From: Gemmatimonadales bacterium UBA2982
GTDB lineage: Bacteria > Gemmatimonadota > Gemmatimonadetes > Longimicrobiales > Gaopeijiaceae
Length of the DNA: 64,000 nucleotides
Reading direction: 5' to 3'
Assembly: GCA_002347035.1 (NCBI GenBank)
Contig: DEAM01000027.1
Location: 32,261-96,260, forward strand
Positions 44,469 to 54,098 of this stretch are shown here, one piece after another. Made by a program: the position numbers and the translations under genes. Numbering within the stretch: the stretch's first letter is position 1; each line of letters opens with the position of its first letter. A model generated the notes under the pieces. It saw nothing but the letters and a program-made list of their open reading frames with translations, was not told the origin of the DNA and made no database searches.

Positions 44469-45125
44469 CTACCGGAGTCTAAGTAGGTCCTCGAACGTCT
44501 CTAGGAAATAGTCGGGGTGTTCAGCCTCCAAGGTCCGTCGCTCGAAGGGACCCCAAGACACTCCGGCAGTACGCGTTCCAGCCGCCCTCCCAGCCTGTAA
44601 GTCGAAGGGCGAGTCACCCACAAACAAGACTTCCTCTCGGCAATCTGTGAGACCTAGTGCAGACAGGGCTTTTTCTACTGACTCAGGGTCCGGCTTACCA
44701 TGATCCACATCCTCAACCGTCACAAGCAAATCTATTGAATTCCGGAGGCCACATACCTCTAAGGTTTGACTAGCAACTGCACGGCGTTTGCTGGTGATTA
44801 CAGCCAAACGTACACCACCGGCCCGAAGCGTATCCAATAACGCCCCGGCACCCGGAAAGGGGCGGACCATATCGTCGTGCAACCCACGCTGGAAAACCGT
44901 AAAAGTCTCGAGCATTCGTTCCACCTCTGCCTCGTTCCGCGCGAAGCCGCGGAGTTGAGAAACGAGAGGCGTTCCGATCGTAGACAACCAACGCTGGTCG
45001 GGCAAAGCCTCACCGAGGTGAACCTTCATCGTGTGCCTGTAGCTACAGAGGATGAGTTCGACTGTATCGGCGAGAGTACCGTCTAAGTCAAAAAAAACGC
45101 CCTGCCATTCCCGGAGGGCTGTCAC
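44469..45125 (-). CDS. HAD-superfamily phosphatase (phosphoglycolate-phosphatase-like)
   Basis: A haloacid-dehalogenase fold phosphatase of the Gph/PpaX type. Motif I is FFDLDGTLADT (nucleophile Asp13, acid/base Asp15), motif II is VITSKRR, motif III's lysine is in HGKPDPES, and motif IV is FVGDSPFDLQAG. A helical cap lies between motif I and II. Substrate is unknown; phosphoglycolate or another small phosphate is plausible. It is the last gene of a chain with the aminotransferase and fabI, overlapping the aminotransferase by 4 nt. Confidence 0.9.
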   Translation of the reverse strand: MTALREWQGVFFDLDGTLADTVELILCSYRHTMKVHLGEALPDQRWLSTIGTPLVSQLRGFARNEAEVERMLETFTVFQRGLHDDMVRPFPGAGALLDTLRAGGVRLAVITSKRRAVASQTLEVCGLRNSIDLLVTVEDVDHGKPDPESVEKALSALGLTDCREEVLFVGDSPFDLQAGRAAGTRTAGVSWGPFERRTLEAEHPDYFLETFEDLLRLR

Positions 45126-46480
45126 GAGAAGCTTCTTATCACATTCTCTAGGACCTCCAGAGCATACATCTCCTGATCTGCTTTCAGGACCACCGGAGGG
45201 GCTAACTCCACGACTTGCCCTAGGTCTCCGGCCGGAAGCACCAACACGCCAGCTTTCATAGCCGAGCTTGCTACCCGAGCTGCACCTCCCAAAAGTGGGG
45301 TGATCCCATCTGGTCCCACGAGCTCGATACCGAGCAATAAGCCGAGCCCTCGAATATTACCCACGCTGGGCAAGCCTGAGAGTCTCTGGGACAAAGACAC
45401 TAGAAGATCGTGCCCCATCTCCGTGGCACGTTTCGGGACGCCTTCGTCCATGGTTAGATCAAGAGCGGTGGAAGCAGCCACACACGAAAGGGGATGCCCA
45501 AGAAAGGTGCTCGTGTGAAGAGCCTCTCCCTCACTCAGCGGCCACGAATCGATGAGTGATTTCGGACCAAGGCAAGCCGCGACTGGCATTCCAGCACCGA
45601 GAGCCTTACCGATGCATATGAGGTCGGGCACAAGGCCCACTGTCTCTGCTGCGAGCATGGCACCACACCGCCCGAGTCCAGTCATAATTTCATCAGCAAT
45701 CACAAGTGCTCCTGCATCGGCAGCTGCGACTGACAGCTCCGCCATGAAGCCATCAGGAGCAAGTCGCGCACCCCCCCTCCCTTGAACTGGCTCCACGATC
45801 ACGGCACCAATCGGATCTCCGTTTGGTGCTCCTAACCTTAGAGAGTCACGAACACTAGCTAATGACTCTTCAGCGCTCCGGTCACCTTCACGCCAGTGCT
45901 CGGGAAAGGGTGCGAAGGAAACGCCACCGTAGGTCCGATCAGCAAACGGTTCCCGAAAGTCCGCTCGAGATGTAACCGCAAGCGAACCGAGCGTCAGCCC
46001 GTGGTAGCCCCCTTCAAAGGCGAGTACGCCAGGCTTTCCAGTGGCCAACTGCGCCGTTTTCAATGCAATTTCAACAGCCTCCGAACCGGTTGTTGCAAGA
46101 ACCGCCTGTGCGGAGTCCCAGGGAGCCAGTCGAGCCAGTCGCTCCAAGAGCTCGAGCTTTGCCGTAGGGGGATGAACGTCACCCATACCATGAATCAGTA
46201 GGTTCGCCTGTTTTGTAATAGCTGCGGTCACGGCGGGATGGGAATGACCCAGCAGCGCAACACCGAAAGCAGAAGTCATATCTACATAAGTGTTGTTATC
46301 CGCATCACGCACATTCGAGCCAGATGCCTCTTCCCAAAACAGAGGCCAGCCGTCACCGACAAAGGTCACGTTCCTGGATTCAACGCCCCGCAAGCGATCT
46401 GTGAATGCTCGCGACGCCGGCCCTGGTGCGGACGTGACCAGTTCTGGAAGACGGGACCCAAAGGCCGTAGTTGCGCTCAC
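45122..46480 (-). CDS. Class III (aspartate aminotransferase superfamily) PLP aminotransferase
   Basis: A fold-type I, class III aminotransferase like acetylornithine or 4-aminobutyrate aminotransferases. It shows GSEAVEIALKTAQ (phosphate binding), ADEIMTGLGRCG (cofactor Asp) and GKALGAGMPVAA (Schiff-base Lys). Amino-donor and acceptor cannot be read. The frame is open to 46537, which would overlap fabI by 44 nt; GTG 46480, 13 nt after the fabI stop, is taken as the start with moderate confidence. Its end overlaps the HAD phosphatase start by 4 nt. Confidence 0.88.
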   Translation of the reverse strand: MSATTAFGSRLPELVTSAPGPASRAFTDRLRGVESRNVTFVGDGWPLFWEEASGSNVRDADNNTYVDMTSAFGVALLGHSHPAVTAAITKQANLLIHGMGDVHPPTAKLELLERLARLAPWDSAQAVLATTGSEAVEIALKTAQLATGKPGVLAFEGGYHGLTLGSLAVTSRADFREPFADRTYGGVSFAPFPEHWREGDRSAEESLASVRDSLRLGAPNGDPIGAVIVEPVQGRGGARLAPDGFMAELSVAAADAGALVIADEIMTGLGRCGAMLAAETVGLVPDLICIGKALGAGMPVAACLGPKSLIDSWPLSEGEALHTSTFLGHPLSCVAASTALDLTMDEGVPKRATEMGHDLLVSLSQRLSGLPSVGNIRGLGLLLGIELVGPDGITPLLGGAARVASSAMKAGVLVLPAGDLGQVVELAPPVVLKADQEMYALEVLENVIRSFS

Positions 46481-46493
46481 GGGAGCGTCCGCT

Positions 46494-47393
46494 TCATTCC
46501 GTCGATAGCTGCGGATCCGCCGGCATCCCCATAGCATGGTAGCCCTTATCTACGTGCAGCGTTTCGCCCGTGATACCTGAGGCAAGAGGAGAGCACAGAA
46601 AAGCAGCAGCAGTACCTATTTCCTCTGCGGTAGCCACCTCAGGCAAGGCCGCGTTAGCCCGATAGTATTCGACCATCTTATCGATCGTGCCAACGGCCTT
46701 AGCAGCGCGACTTGCCAATGGTCCAGCGCTAATCGTGTTCACGCGCAGGCCCCACTTCCGACCTGCTTCATAAGCCAGTGTCCGGGTATCACCCTCTAGG
46801 GCTGCCTTTGCTGAACTCATGCCGCCACCGTACCCCGGCACTACACGCTCTGCCGCGAGATACGATAGAGAGACGAGCGCACCACCTGATCGGGTTAGTG
46901 GCCCCAGTCGTTGAAGCATACTGACCATTGAGTACGAACTGGCACTAAGGGCAGCAAGATATCCTGCGCGACTCGTCTCAAGCAGGTCCTTCCGTACCTC
47001 CGGCCCATTGGCTAGTGAGTGCACGATGACATCTAGGCAGGGGTCACCAAAGTCAGATCGCAGCTGGTCTGCGACTTCCTGGATTCCATACCCTGAAAGC
47101 TCGATGTAACGCTTATCATTACGCACATCCTCAGGCACGTCGTCTAGTGAATCGAACACGGCATCGAGTGGATAAATCTTCTCTAGCTCGATTTCCCCAC
47201 CACTGGGAAGCGACATGTCTAGCTTCCCCCGCTCCAGGCTCTTAGTGAAGATGCGTAGGGTTGGGGGCCAGGTGCCGACACACACAGATGCGCCTGCTTG
47301 AGCAAGAGCCCGCACGATCGCCCAGCCGTACCCTTTGTCATCCGCCACTCCCGCGACGAAAGCGCGCTTCCCCGTTAGGTCGATCGGCAGCAT
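46494..47393 (-). CDS. fabI: Enoyl-[acyl-carrier-protein] reductase, plant/chlamydial type FabI
   Basis: FabI reduces enoyl-ACP to acyl-ACP with NADH in the last step of fatty-acid elongation. The 299-residue protein is of the plant-type (plastid, Chlamydia) rather than E. coli-type: GKRAFVAGVADDKGYGWAI at the cofactor-binding start, a 45-residue insertion (about 44-95, including YPLDAVFDSLDDVPEDV), and the motif Tyr178, Tyr188 and Lys196 in YLAAERVVPGYGGGMSSAK. The spacing matches the plant enzyme. It heads a chain with the aminotransferase and the HAD phosphatase. Other fatty-acid genes are not adjacent. Confidence 0.93.
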   Translation of the reverse strand: MLPIDLTGKRAFVAGVADDKGYGWAIVRALAQAGASVCVGTWPPTLRIFTKSLERGKLDMSLPSGGEIELEKIYPLDAVFDSLDDVPEDVRNDKRYIELSGYGIQEVADQLRSDFGDPCLDVIVHSLANGPEVRKDLLETSRAGYLAALSASSYSMVSMLQRLGPLTRSGGALVSLSYLAAERVVPGYGGGMSSAKAALEGDTRTLAYEAGRKWGLRVNTISAGPLASRAAKAVGTIDKMVEYYRANAALPEVATAEEIGTAAAFLCSPLASGITGETLHVDKGYHAMGMPADPQLSTE

Positions 47394-47508
47394 TTGGGTA
47401 GGCTCCGTGGTTAAGTGAACTCGAAAGCTATTCGGGGTAGATGCGGTCGCCTACCCCGGTAGGATAATCATGGCCCGACCTCTATTAGCCGCTCTCGCTA
47501 ATCACTCC

Positions 47509-48483
47509 CTAACTCATTGGACCTAGAAGGACAAAGCCAATCCCAACATACACGGCGACGAGGAGAGCGCCCTCCCATCTTCTTAGCTTCCATCCGCTCC
47601 GGAGCAACGGCAATAGGAGCACTGAAATGAAAACCACCGCGGGTAATTCCTGACGGAGAACTGATTCCGGTATCGAGATGGGTCTAACCAAGGATGTGGT
47701 ACCAAGAATGGCGGCAATATTAAAGATGTTCGAACCAATGACGTTGCCCACGGCGATGTCGGCCTGGCGCCGGGCAGCCGCAACTATCGAAGTCGCGAGT
47801 TCAGGCAGCGAGGTTCCTACAGCAACCACAGTCAGACCAATCACGACCTGTGAGATCCCAAGGGCGGACGCCACCCCCACGGCCGCTTCAACAATGAAGT
47901 AGCCCCCCAGGACAAGGAAACCGGATCCAGAAAAAACGAGGAGTACGTCCTGGAGCTGCACGGCAACTGACACTTTGGCGGACTCCTTCGCTAATCCCAA
48001 GTGCTGCGGTGTGGGAGGCGAAGCTTCGTTGCTAACGGACCGGAAGGCGAAGACGAGATAAGCCAAAAGAAAAGCCAGAAGCAGGACACCGTCGACTCTG
48101 CTCAGTAGACCATCGAAGAAAAGAGGGAATACGCTAAACGTTACCAGGAGCATAATCGGCACTTCGCGATGTACGACACGGGACTGCACAACAATCGGCC
48201 GAACTAAAGCAGTAAGCCCTAAAATCAGTCCAATATTAGCCATATTGGAACCCATAACATTACCGATCGCTAGATCTGAATTCCCACCCAACGCAGCGAC
48301 AACACAGACCACGAGCTCGGGAGCCGAAGTTCCTAAAGAAACGACAGTGAGACCTACTACGATCGGACTCACTCCAATGGAGCTGGCGAGACGTACTGAA
48401 CCGCGGACTAGCCACTCTGCTCCGAAGTAGAGCACCGTGATGCCGACGACGAGCAGCGAAAGATCGAGTGCTATACCGGCCAA
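47509..48483 (-). CDS. Ca2+/cation antiporter (CaCA family, YrbG-like)
   Basis: An inner-membrane antiporter (324 aa, about 10 helices) built from two inverted repeats. The two alpha repeats are visible: GTSAPELVV with GNVMGSNMANIGLILG in the first half, and GTSLPELATS with GNVIGSNIFNIAAILG in the second. These carry the acidic residues that bind calcium or sodium in the family. It probably exchanges calcium or sodium against protons or sodium. It stands alone, 115 bp from fabI on the same strand. Confidence 0.92.
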   Translation of the reverse strand: MAGIALDLSLLVVGITVLYFGAEWLVRGSVRLASSIGVSPIVVGLTVVSLGTSAPELVVCVVAALGGNSDLAIGNVMGSNMANIGLILGLTALVRPIVVQSRVVHREVPIMLLVTFSVFPLFFDGLLSRVDGVLLLAFLLAYLVFAFRSVSNEASPPTPQHLGLAKESAKVSVAVQLQDVLLVFSGSGFLVLGGYFIVEAAVGVASALGISQVVIGLTVVAVGTSLPELATSIVAAARRQADIAVGNVIGSNIFNIAAILGTTSLVRPISIPESVLRQELPAVVFISVLLLPLLRSGWKLRRWEGALLVAVYVGIGFVLLGPMS

Positions 48484-48606
48484 GCCACCTTCCTCACTAG
48501 TCTCGCCGCGACAAACAGCTCTTCAGGTGCCTGGCGGAAAGCGAATTGAGTACGTCTTGTGGGCGTAGAAGGAGACTGAGGTTTTGGATGACGTCAAGGC
48601 TCTCCT

Positions 48607-50667
48607 TCAAACTTTGATGTCCCCACCCAGACCACGCAACCTCTCAACGAACTCCTCAAAATTGAGCACCTGGACACCGAGTTTCTCCGCCTTTCCCAAC
48701 TTAGATCCTGCATTCTCACCAGCCACCACGAATGTAGTCTTCTTGGACACGGATCCGGTGACCGAACCACCGATATTACGCCATGCGCTTTCTGCGACCA
48801 CGCGTGGAACAGGAATTGTCCCGGTGAAGACCACTGCGCCAAGGTCAGCAAGAGCAGTGTCAGCTGGGTCGGTGACCCTGGCCTTCACACCGCGCTCCAA
48901 CAAGGCGTCCAAGGTTACTGTATTACGATCTTCGTCGAAAAAGTTCGTGATAGCCTTACTCATTAGAGGCCCGACCCCGGGAATTGCCTCCAGGTCCTCA
49001 CGTCTTGCTGACCTTATAAGCGAGAAATCTCCGAAGTGGGCTGCCAACTGGCGTGCCACGTTGACTCCCACCTCTGGGATCCCAAGTGCGACCAGGAAAC
49101 GTCTCAGTTCCGGAGTTTTTTTCGCTTGGATTGCCGAAACAAGTCCAGTGGCGGACTTCTCAGCAAATCCGTCGAGTTGCACCAACTGCTCGGCAGTAAT
49201 GTCGAACAGTTGGGCCAACCCAGAGACTAGCCCGGTCTCCACCAGCACGTGTGCAGTCTCCTCCCCTAACCCCTCGATATCGAGTGCCGCCCTGGCGGCA
49301 AAGTGAGTAATACGACCCTTGAGTTGAGCCCGGCACCCGAACCGGTTCGGGCAGATTGTGCGTGGCCCCTCTTCATAAACCGACGTCCCGCAAACAGGGC
49401 ACTCGGCGGGCATACTGAAGGCGGGCGATCGACCCTCGACCCGCTCTAGAACTTTGACGACCTGCGGAATGACGTCACCGGCCCGCTGAATGAGGACGTT
49501 ATCACCCTCACGAAGGTCTTTGCGCTTTAGCTCGTCCCGATTGTGTAGAGAGGCCCTAGCGACTCTTACCCCCCCTACGACAACGGGCCTGAGAAATGCC
49601 ACTGGTGTCAGCACCCCCGTACGGCCGACTTGGATGTCTATCTTGTCTATCCGGGTAATCTCTTGGCGAGGCGGAAACTTAAATGCCAGAGCCCATCGAG
49701 GGTGATGAGACGTAGAGCCCATAGCTGCACGGGCAGCCAGATCATCAAGCTTTATAACAACTCCATCGATCTCGTAGTCCATACGGTCGCGCGCTGTGAC
49801 AAAGTGTTGATGATAAGAAGCGATGTCCTGAACGGAACGCGCAAACTCAACCCGCTCAGGAACCTTGAGTCCCCAATCCCGCAGAGCATCAACCCCCGCA
49901 CTGTCGGTTATGACCGAGTGACCCTCAAGGGCAAGGACGTCGTAAACAAAGACATCGAGCTTTCTTGAAGCAGCCACACTGGGATCAAGCTGACGAATTG
50001 CGCCTGCGGCAGAGTTGCGTGGCGATGCGTATGGCTCAGCTCCCTTTTCTATCAAACCGGCGTTGAGGTCTTGGAAGTTAGAGATACTCATTATCACTTC
50101 CCCTCGAATAGCCAACATCCTGGGTGCGGGACGCACATCAGTACGCAGACGAAGCGGCACCGATGAGATCGTTCGAATATTTTCCGTCACCCTTTCACCC
50201 TCTTGACCATTCCCGCGGGTGACTGCTCGAGTGAACAGACCGTCCTCGTAGACGAGTTCGATCGATGCACCATCAAGCTTCGGTTCGAGGAGATACGACG
50301 GCTCGTTTCCTGCGCCCAAGGCTTTACTCACGCGATCGTGAAAACGATGGACCACATCCAATTCTTGGGTGGAGTCCAAGGACAACATTGGCGCTACATG
50401 AGGGACAGTTTCAAACTTGTCCTGTGGCTCTGCCCCCACTCTCTGAGTAGGTGAATCCAGCGAAGCTAGGTCGGGAAACCGTAGTTCCAGATCGACTAGC
50501 CTGCGGAAGAGTTCGTCATATTCTAGGTCAGTAATCTCTGGGCGAGCCTCCACGTAGTAGAGACGGCCGTGCCGGTTTAGCTCTAAACGAAGTTCTTCGG
50601 CTTCACGTACAACCTCCGGGGGAGCCTTCTCCCCTGAAGCATCAGCGGCGGAATGGGATGTTGTCAA
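48607..50667 (-). CDS. ligA: NAD-dependent DNA ligase
   Basis: LigA seals nicks in DNA using NAD. Domains in order: Ia/adenylation domain with adenylated Lys130 in EPKLDG, OB fold (DNVLIQRAGDVIPQVVKV), Cys4 zinc finger (CPVCGTSVY and CPNRFGC), helix-hairpin-helix repeats (LDIEGLGEETAHVLVE, IPGVGPLMSKAI), and a C-terminal BRCT domain (FTGTIPVPRVVAESAW). Length 686 is normal. The 240-codon ORF on the opposite strand at 48584-49306 is a shadow. It is divergent from the aminotransferase gene. Confidence 0.96.
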   Translation of the reverse strand: MTTSHSAADASGEKAPPEVVREAEELRLELNRHGRLYYVEARPEITDLEYDELFRRLVDLELRFPDLASLDSPTQRVGAEPQDKFETVPHVAPMLSLDSTQELDVVHRFHDRVSKALGAGNEPSYLLEPKLDGASIELVYEDGLFTRAVTRGNGQEGERVTENIRTISSVPLRLRTDVRPAPRMLAIRGEVIMSISNFQDLNAGLIEKGAEPYASPRNSAAGAIRQLDPSVAASRKLDVFVYDVLALEGHSVITDSAGVDALRDWGLKVPERVEFARSVQDIASYHQHFVTARDRMDYEIDGVVIKLDDLAARAAMGSTSHHPRWALAFKFPPRQEITRIDKIDIQVGRTGVLTPVAFLRPVVVGGVRVARASLHNRDELKRKDLREGDNVLIQRAGDVIPQVVKVLERVEGRSPAFSMPAECPVCGTSVYEEGPRTICPNRFGCRAQLKGRITHFAARAALDIEGLGEETAHVLVETGLVSGLAQLFDITAEQLVQLDGFAEKSATGLVSAIQAKKTPELRRFLVALGIPEVGVNVARQLAAHFGDFSLIRSARREDLEAIPGVGPLMSKAITNFFDEDRNTVTLDALLERGVKARVTDPADTALADLGAVVFTGTIPVPRVVAESAWRNIGGSVTGSVSKKTTFVVAGENAGSKLGKAEKLGVQVLNFEEFVERLRGLGGDIKV

Positions 50668-50757
50668 AGCACTCCGGAGGGGTCAGAGGTAGAAACATAA
50701 AATGCAAATATGGCGTCTTAAATATGGCACAAGCTACGCCTCTTGGCGTAAGGCTAT

Positions 50758-51960
50758 GTGAGCCCCAAGGTTTCTTACGTGAATATCAACAAACTGAGAG
50801 CGGACACGCCTGGATGCGAGCAGCGCATCCACCTCAACAATGCTGGTGCAGGTCTCATGCCCCAGCCAGTGTTAGATGCGATTACCAACCATCTCCTGCT
50901 CGAAGCGGACATCGGTGGATACGAAGCAGAGGCCGAAGCTGCTGATGCGATTGAAGGGTCACGCTCAAGCCTGGCACAGCTGTTAGGTGCACCTACAGAT
51001 CGGGTAGCATTTACAGAACATGCAACCGCATCATTCGTGGCTGCGTTATCCGCCGTAGATTTCCAGACTGGAGATCTGATCGCCACGACACGCGCAGACT
51101 ACGCCTCGAACCAAATTGCCTACCTGTCTCTTTCGCATCGTCTCGGCGTTCAAGTCCTAAGGGTCCCTGACGCGCCTGAGGGCGGTGTTGACCTAGCAGC
51201 AATGGAGGAGGTCATCCACCGCAGACGCCCCAGGCTCGTTACTGTCACGCACGCCCCTTCCAACTCGGGTCTAATTCAAGATGTAGCAAGCATAGGCACA
51301 ATGTGTCGGGCTCGGGATGTCCTCTATTTGGTCGACGGTTGTCAATCCGTGGGACAGATGCCCGTGGACGTCGAGCAAATCGGCTGTGATTTCTTTTCTG
51401 GAACCTCTCGTAAATACCTCAGAGGGCCCAGAGGCGCAGGCTTCCTCTTTATATCTGATCGGGTCTTAGACACCGGCCTAGAGCCTCTATTCTTGGACAT
51501 GCGCGGTGCGGATTGGATCGCAGATTCTATCTATCAGCCCGCCCCTGATGCCCGGCGTTTTGAAACATGGGAATTTGCTTGGGCCCTGGTGCTGGGAACT
51601 GGGGCAGCCGCTAGATATGCCACCAAAATCGGTCTTGGGCCAATACGTGATCGTGCTCGCTCTCTGGCGACCGTACTACGTGAGAACTTGGCTGACCTGG
51701 ATGGAGTGAGGGTGCTTGACGTAGGCCCTGAACTCGGAGCTACCGTAACCACCTCCGTGACCGGATGGTCTTCAGTAGACCTGACAAACCAACTGAGGAT
51801 GCGGGGAATCAACACATCATCCCAAACCCGAATTGATGCGGTGATCGACTACGATACAAAGGGTGTGGATGGAGCGCTCCGTATCTCCCCGCACTACTAC
51901 AACTTAGAATCGGATTTAGACCTTTTGATCGACGCTCTTTATGAGATTCTTAGCTTGTGA
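50758..51960 (+). CDS. Class V aminotransferase (cysteine desulfurase/isopenicillin N epimerase-like)
   Basis: A fold-type I PLP enzyme of class V. It shows HLNNAGAGLMPQ at the N-terminus, THAPSNSGLIQD and VDGCQSVGQ (cofactor Asp and nearby Gln), and the Schiff-base Lys in SGTSRKYLRGPRG. It resembles stand-alone members often annotated as cysteine desulfurase-like or isopenicillin N epimerase-like. No conserved mobile cysteine loop is evident near the C-terminus, so cysteine desulfuration is not certain. Starts with GTG after AAGG. Its stop overlaps the next gene's GTG by 4 nt. Confidence 0.85.
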   Translation: MSPKVSYVNINKLRADTPGCEQRIHLNNAGAGLMPQPVLDAITNHLLLEADIGGYEAEAEAADAIEGSRSSLAQLLGAPTDRVAFTEHATASFVAALSAVDFQTGDLIATTRADYASNQIAYLSLSHRLGVQVLRVPDAPEGGVDLAAMEEVIHRRRPRLVTVTHAPSNSGLIQDVASIGTMCRARDVLYLVDGCQSVGQMPVDVEQIGCDFFSGTSRKYLRGPRGAGFLFISDRVLDTGLEPLFLDMRGADWIADSIYQPAPDARRFETWEFAWALVLGTGAAARYATKIGLGPIRDRARSLATVLRENLADLDGVRVLDVGPELGATVTTSVTGWSSVDLTNQLRMRGINTSSQTRIDAVIDYDTKGVDGALRISPHYYNLESDLDLLIDALYEILSL

Positions 51961-53498
51961 ACGGACCTTCAACTCAAAAAGCTCTCTACGCTATTTGGAG
52001 AACGCTGCGGTACACGAGACTAGGAGTCAGATGGATTCTCACACTCCTCGCATTCACTACAGGATGTGCTTCGTCGGGCACTGGGGTAAACCGCATAGAC
52101 GGCCGCGCGGTCGATGCTCTCCTGACAAGTTCCCCGATCAACCAAGTGCACCTCGGCATAACAGCCACAGATGCCATCACAGGACAGATCCTTCTAGACC
52201 ATAACGCCCACCAGTGGTTCGTTCCCGCATCTAACCAAAAGATCCTGGTTACCGCTGCCGCTTGGTCTCTTCTAGGGCCAGACCACGAGTTCCGAACTGA
52301 GTTGTGGGCAGCCGGCCTGGTGCAAGGAAACACCTTAGAGGGTGACTTGGTTTTAGTTGGTTCCGGTGACCCCTCCCTTTCTAGTCGCTATTGGGAATCG
52401 GGTTCAGCAGCACTCGATACTCTCGCCCAAAAGGTCCGCGCGGCTGGGATCCGACAGGTGACTGGATCACTAATCGTCGATGCATCAGTGTGGGACTCGA
52501 CAACGGTCGCTCCCACACGAGAAGTCCAGGACCTACGATTCAGGTTCGGCTCGACCGGGGGGGCGTTTGCAATTGATGAAGGTGAGTTCGAGGTCATCGT
52601 TAGCGGCGGACCGTCAATTGGAGGGCCTGGCCGTGTTCGTTGGTCTCCTGTCGGCACATCAGGGTATGTTCAGTCTTTGGTGACAACATCTCCCGCAGGT
52701 AGGGTTACGAGTGTCGTCCCCCACTACCTGCCTGAGACCCGCCAAATCGTTCTACGGGGCAATGCGGAGTACGGAACAGTTGATACGCTTTGGATCGCAC
52801 AGCGCGATCCTGTCCGGCAGGCAACCGCTGCGCTTGCTGCTGCACTCGCTCAGGCTGACGTGGATCTTGCCCACAGCTGGAGCGTGCGCTGGAAACGCGG
52901 GGACCGAGTTGGCCGCTCGTGTCAGACCGGAACAGTAGCAGTATGCCCTGATGCTCACTTGGTCGGATCCCTAATCTCCCCACCACTCTCAGAACTCACC
53001 GCAGGCACCTTGGAACCAAGCCAAAACTGGATCTCGGAACAGTTTGTCCATGCACTTGGTGCGGAACTCGGTGATCATGGTAGCTGGGAAGAGGGAATTG
53101 CAGTACTCGAATCATTCCTTGTAGATGAGGTCGGCATAGACCCCCAAGACGTCTCCGCTCGAGACGGCTCAGGACTATCGGCTTACAACCTAGTAACCCC
53201 CAGGGCTATCGCTCGTGTCCTTCGGTACATGTATACCGGGCCCGGCGGAGATACTTACCGAATGGCAATGGCTGAACCAGGAGAAAAGGGATCTACTCTG
53301 GAGCACCGTCTATCAGGGCTTGAAGGTCAGGTTTTTGCCAAGACTGGCTCAATTTCCAATGTAAACTCTTTATCTGGATATCTTGTCACTGGAAAGGGCA
53401 ATCCCTTGATCTTCTCAATCCTTTCAAATGGAGCAGGCCTTAATCCACTAACGGTTCGTGAAAGGATTGATGACCTCGTTCGTATCCTGGCAAGGTGA
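51957..53498 (+). CDS. dacB: D-alanyl-D-alanine carboxypeptidase/endopeptidase (PBP4 type), probable lipoprotein
   Basis: A low-molecular-mass penicillin-binding protein that trims peptidoglycan cross-links (family S13). Active-site motifs: SxxK as SNQK in PASNQKILV, the second motif in SARDGSGLSAYN, and KTG in FAKTGSIS. The long domain between motifs 1 and 2 is the insertion typical of S13. The N-terminus ends in a plausible lipobox (LLAFTTGC), so it may be membrane-anchored, unlike most DacB proteins. GTG start overlaps the preceding stop (GTGA), so the two genes are coupled. Confidence 0.9.
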   Translation: MNGPSTQKALYAIWRTLRYTRLGVRWILTLLAFTTGCASSGTGVNRIDGRAVDALLTSSPINQVHLGITATDAITGQILLDHNAHQWFVPASNQKILVTAAAWSLLGPDHEFRTELWAAGLVQGNTLEGDLVLVGSGDPSLSSRYWESGSAALDTLAQKVRAAGIRQVTGSLIVDASVWDSTTVAPTREVQDLRFRFGSTGGAFAIDEGEFEVIVSGGPSIGGPGRVRWSPVGTSGYVQSLVTTSPAGRVTSVVPHYLPETRQIVLRGNAEYGTVDTLWIAQRDPVRQATAALAAALAQADVDLAHSWSVRWKRGDRVGRSCQTGTVAVCPDAHLVGSLISPPLSELTAGTLEPSQNWISEQFVHALGAELGDHGSWEEGIAVLESFLVDEVGIDPQDVSARDGSGLSAYNLVTPRAIARVLRYMYTGPGGDTYRMAMAEPGEKGSTLEHRLSGLEGQVFAKTGSISNVNSLSGYLVTGKGNPLIFSILSNGAGLNPLTVRERIDDLVRILAR

Positions 53499-53614
53499 CA
53501 GGGGACTGACTGACTAAATCATTATCCCAGGCCGGCCAACTCTCCCCACCTTGCTTGGACCTGGGCATTGGGTGTATCTCCGCAGAGCAGAACCCACACG
53601 AAACGGAGTGACTC

Positions 53615-54076
53615 ATGGCTGCGAAACGATTTCTAATCCTTGGGTTGATGACAACCCTGTTCGGTGCAGGCTACATGTTAGGGAAGACTGGAGCGCCAAA
53701 TCTGGTAGCTGAAGCGGAAGCAACCCCGGTTGTGCTTCTCCAGGCTAATAAGACCTATGAGTTGAGAACCTATACGGCGCCTGATGGCAAACTTGATAAT
53801 CTCTTAGCGCGCTTCCGCGATCACACAATGGATATCTTTGAGACGCATGGGATGACCAACCACGGGTACTGGCTACCCCAGGAACAGGAAAACACCCTGA
53901 TCTACCTTCTCTCGCACGACTCACGCGCTGCTGGCGAAGAGTCGTGGCGCAACTTCGGTCAGGATCCTGAATGGCAGCGGGTGTCTGAAGAATCACAGCG
54001 TGATGGGCGCATCATAGTACCAGGCGGCGTTGAGCGGATTTGGCTCGACCCAACCGACTTTTCTAGAATGAAATAG
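53615..54076 (+). CDS. NIPSNAP-family protein
   Basis: The N-terminus is a hydrophobic leader (about 6-25), followed by a NIPSNAP domain with YELRTYTAPDGKLDNLLARFRDHTM and HGYWLPQEQENTLIYLLSHD. These small ferredoxin-like domains are of unknown function, and some bacterial homologues lie next to enzymes that handle small metabolites. The domain fills the rest of the 153-residue protein. It stands alone between dacB and a perfect inverted repeat. Confidence 0.88.
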   Translation: MAAKRFLILGLMTTLFGAGYMLGKTGAPNLVAEAEATPVVLLQANKTYELRTYTAPDGKLDNLLARFRDHTMDIFETHGMTNHGYWLPQEQENTLIYLLSHDSRAAGEESWRNFGQDPEWQRVSEESQRDGRIIVPGGVERIWLDPTDFSRMK

Positions 54077-54098
54077 ATCCTTAGGCCATAATCACTCC

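Noticed and set aside
48584..49306. 240-codon plus-strand ORF opposite ligA
   Set aside because: It lies entirely within the conserved ligA coding sequence on the other strand, and its Ser/Thr/Pro-rich composition looks like a shadow.
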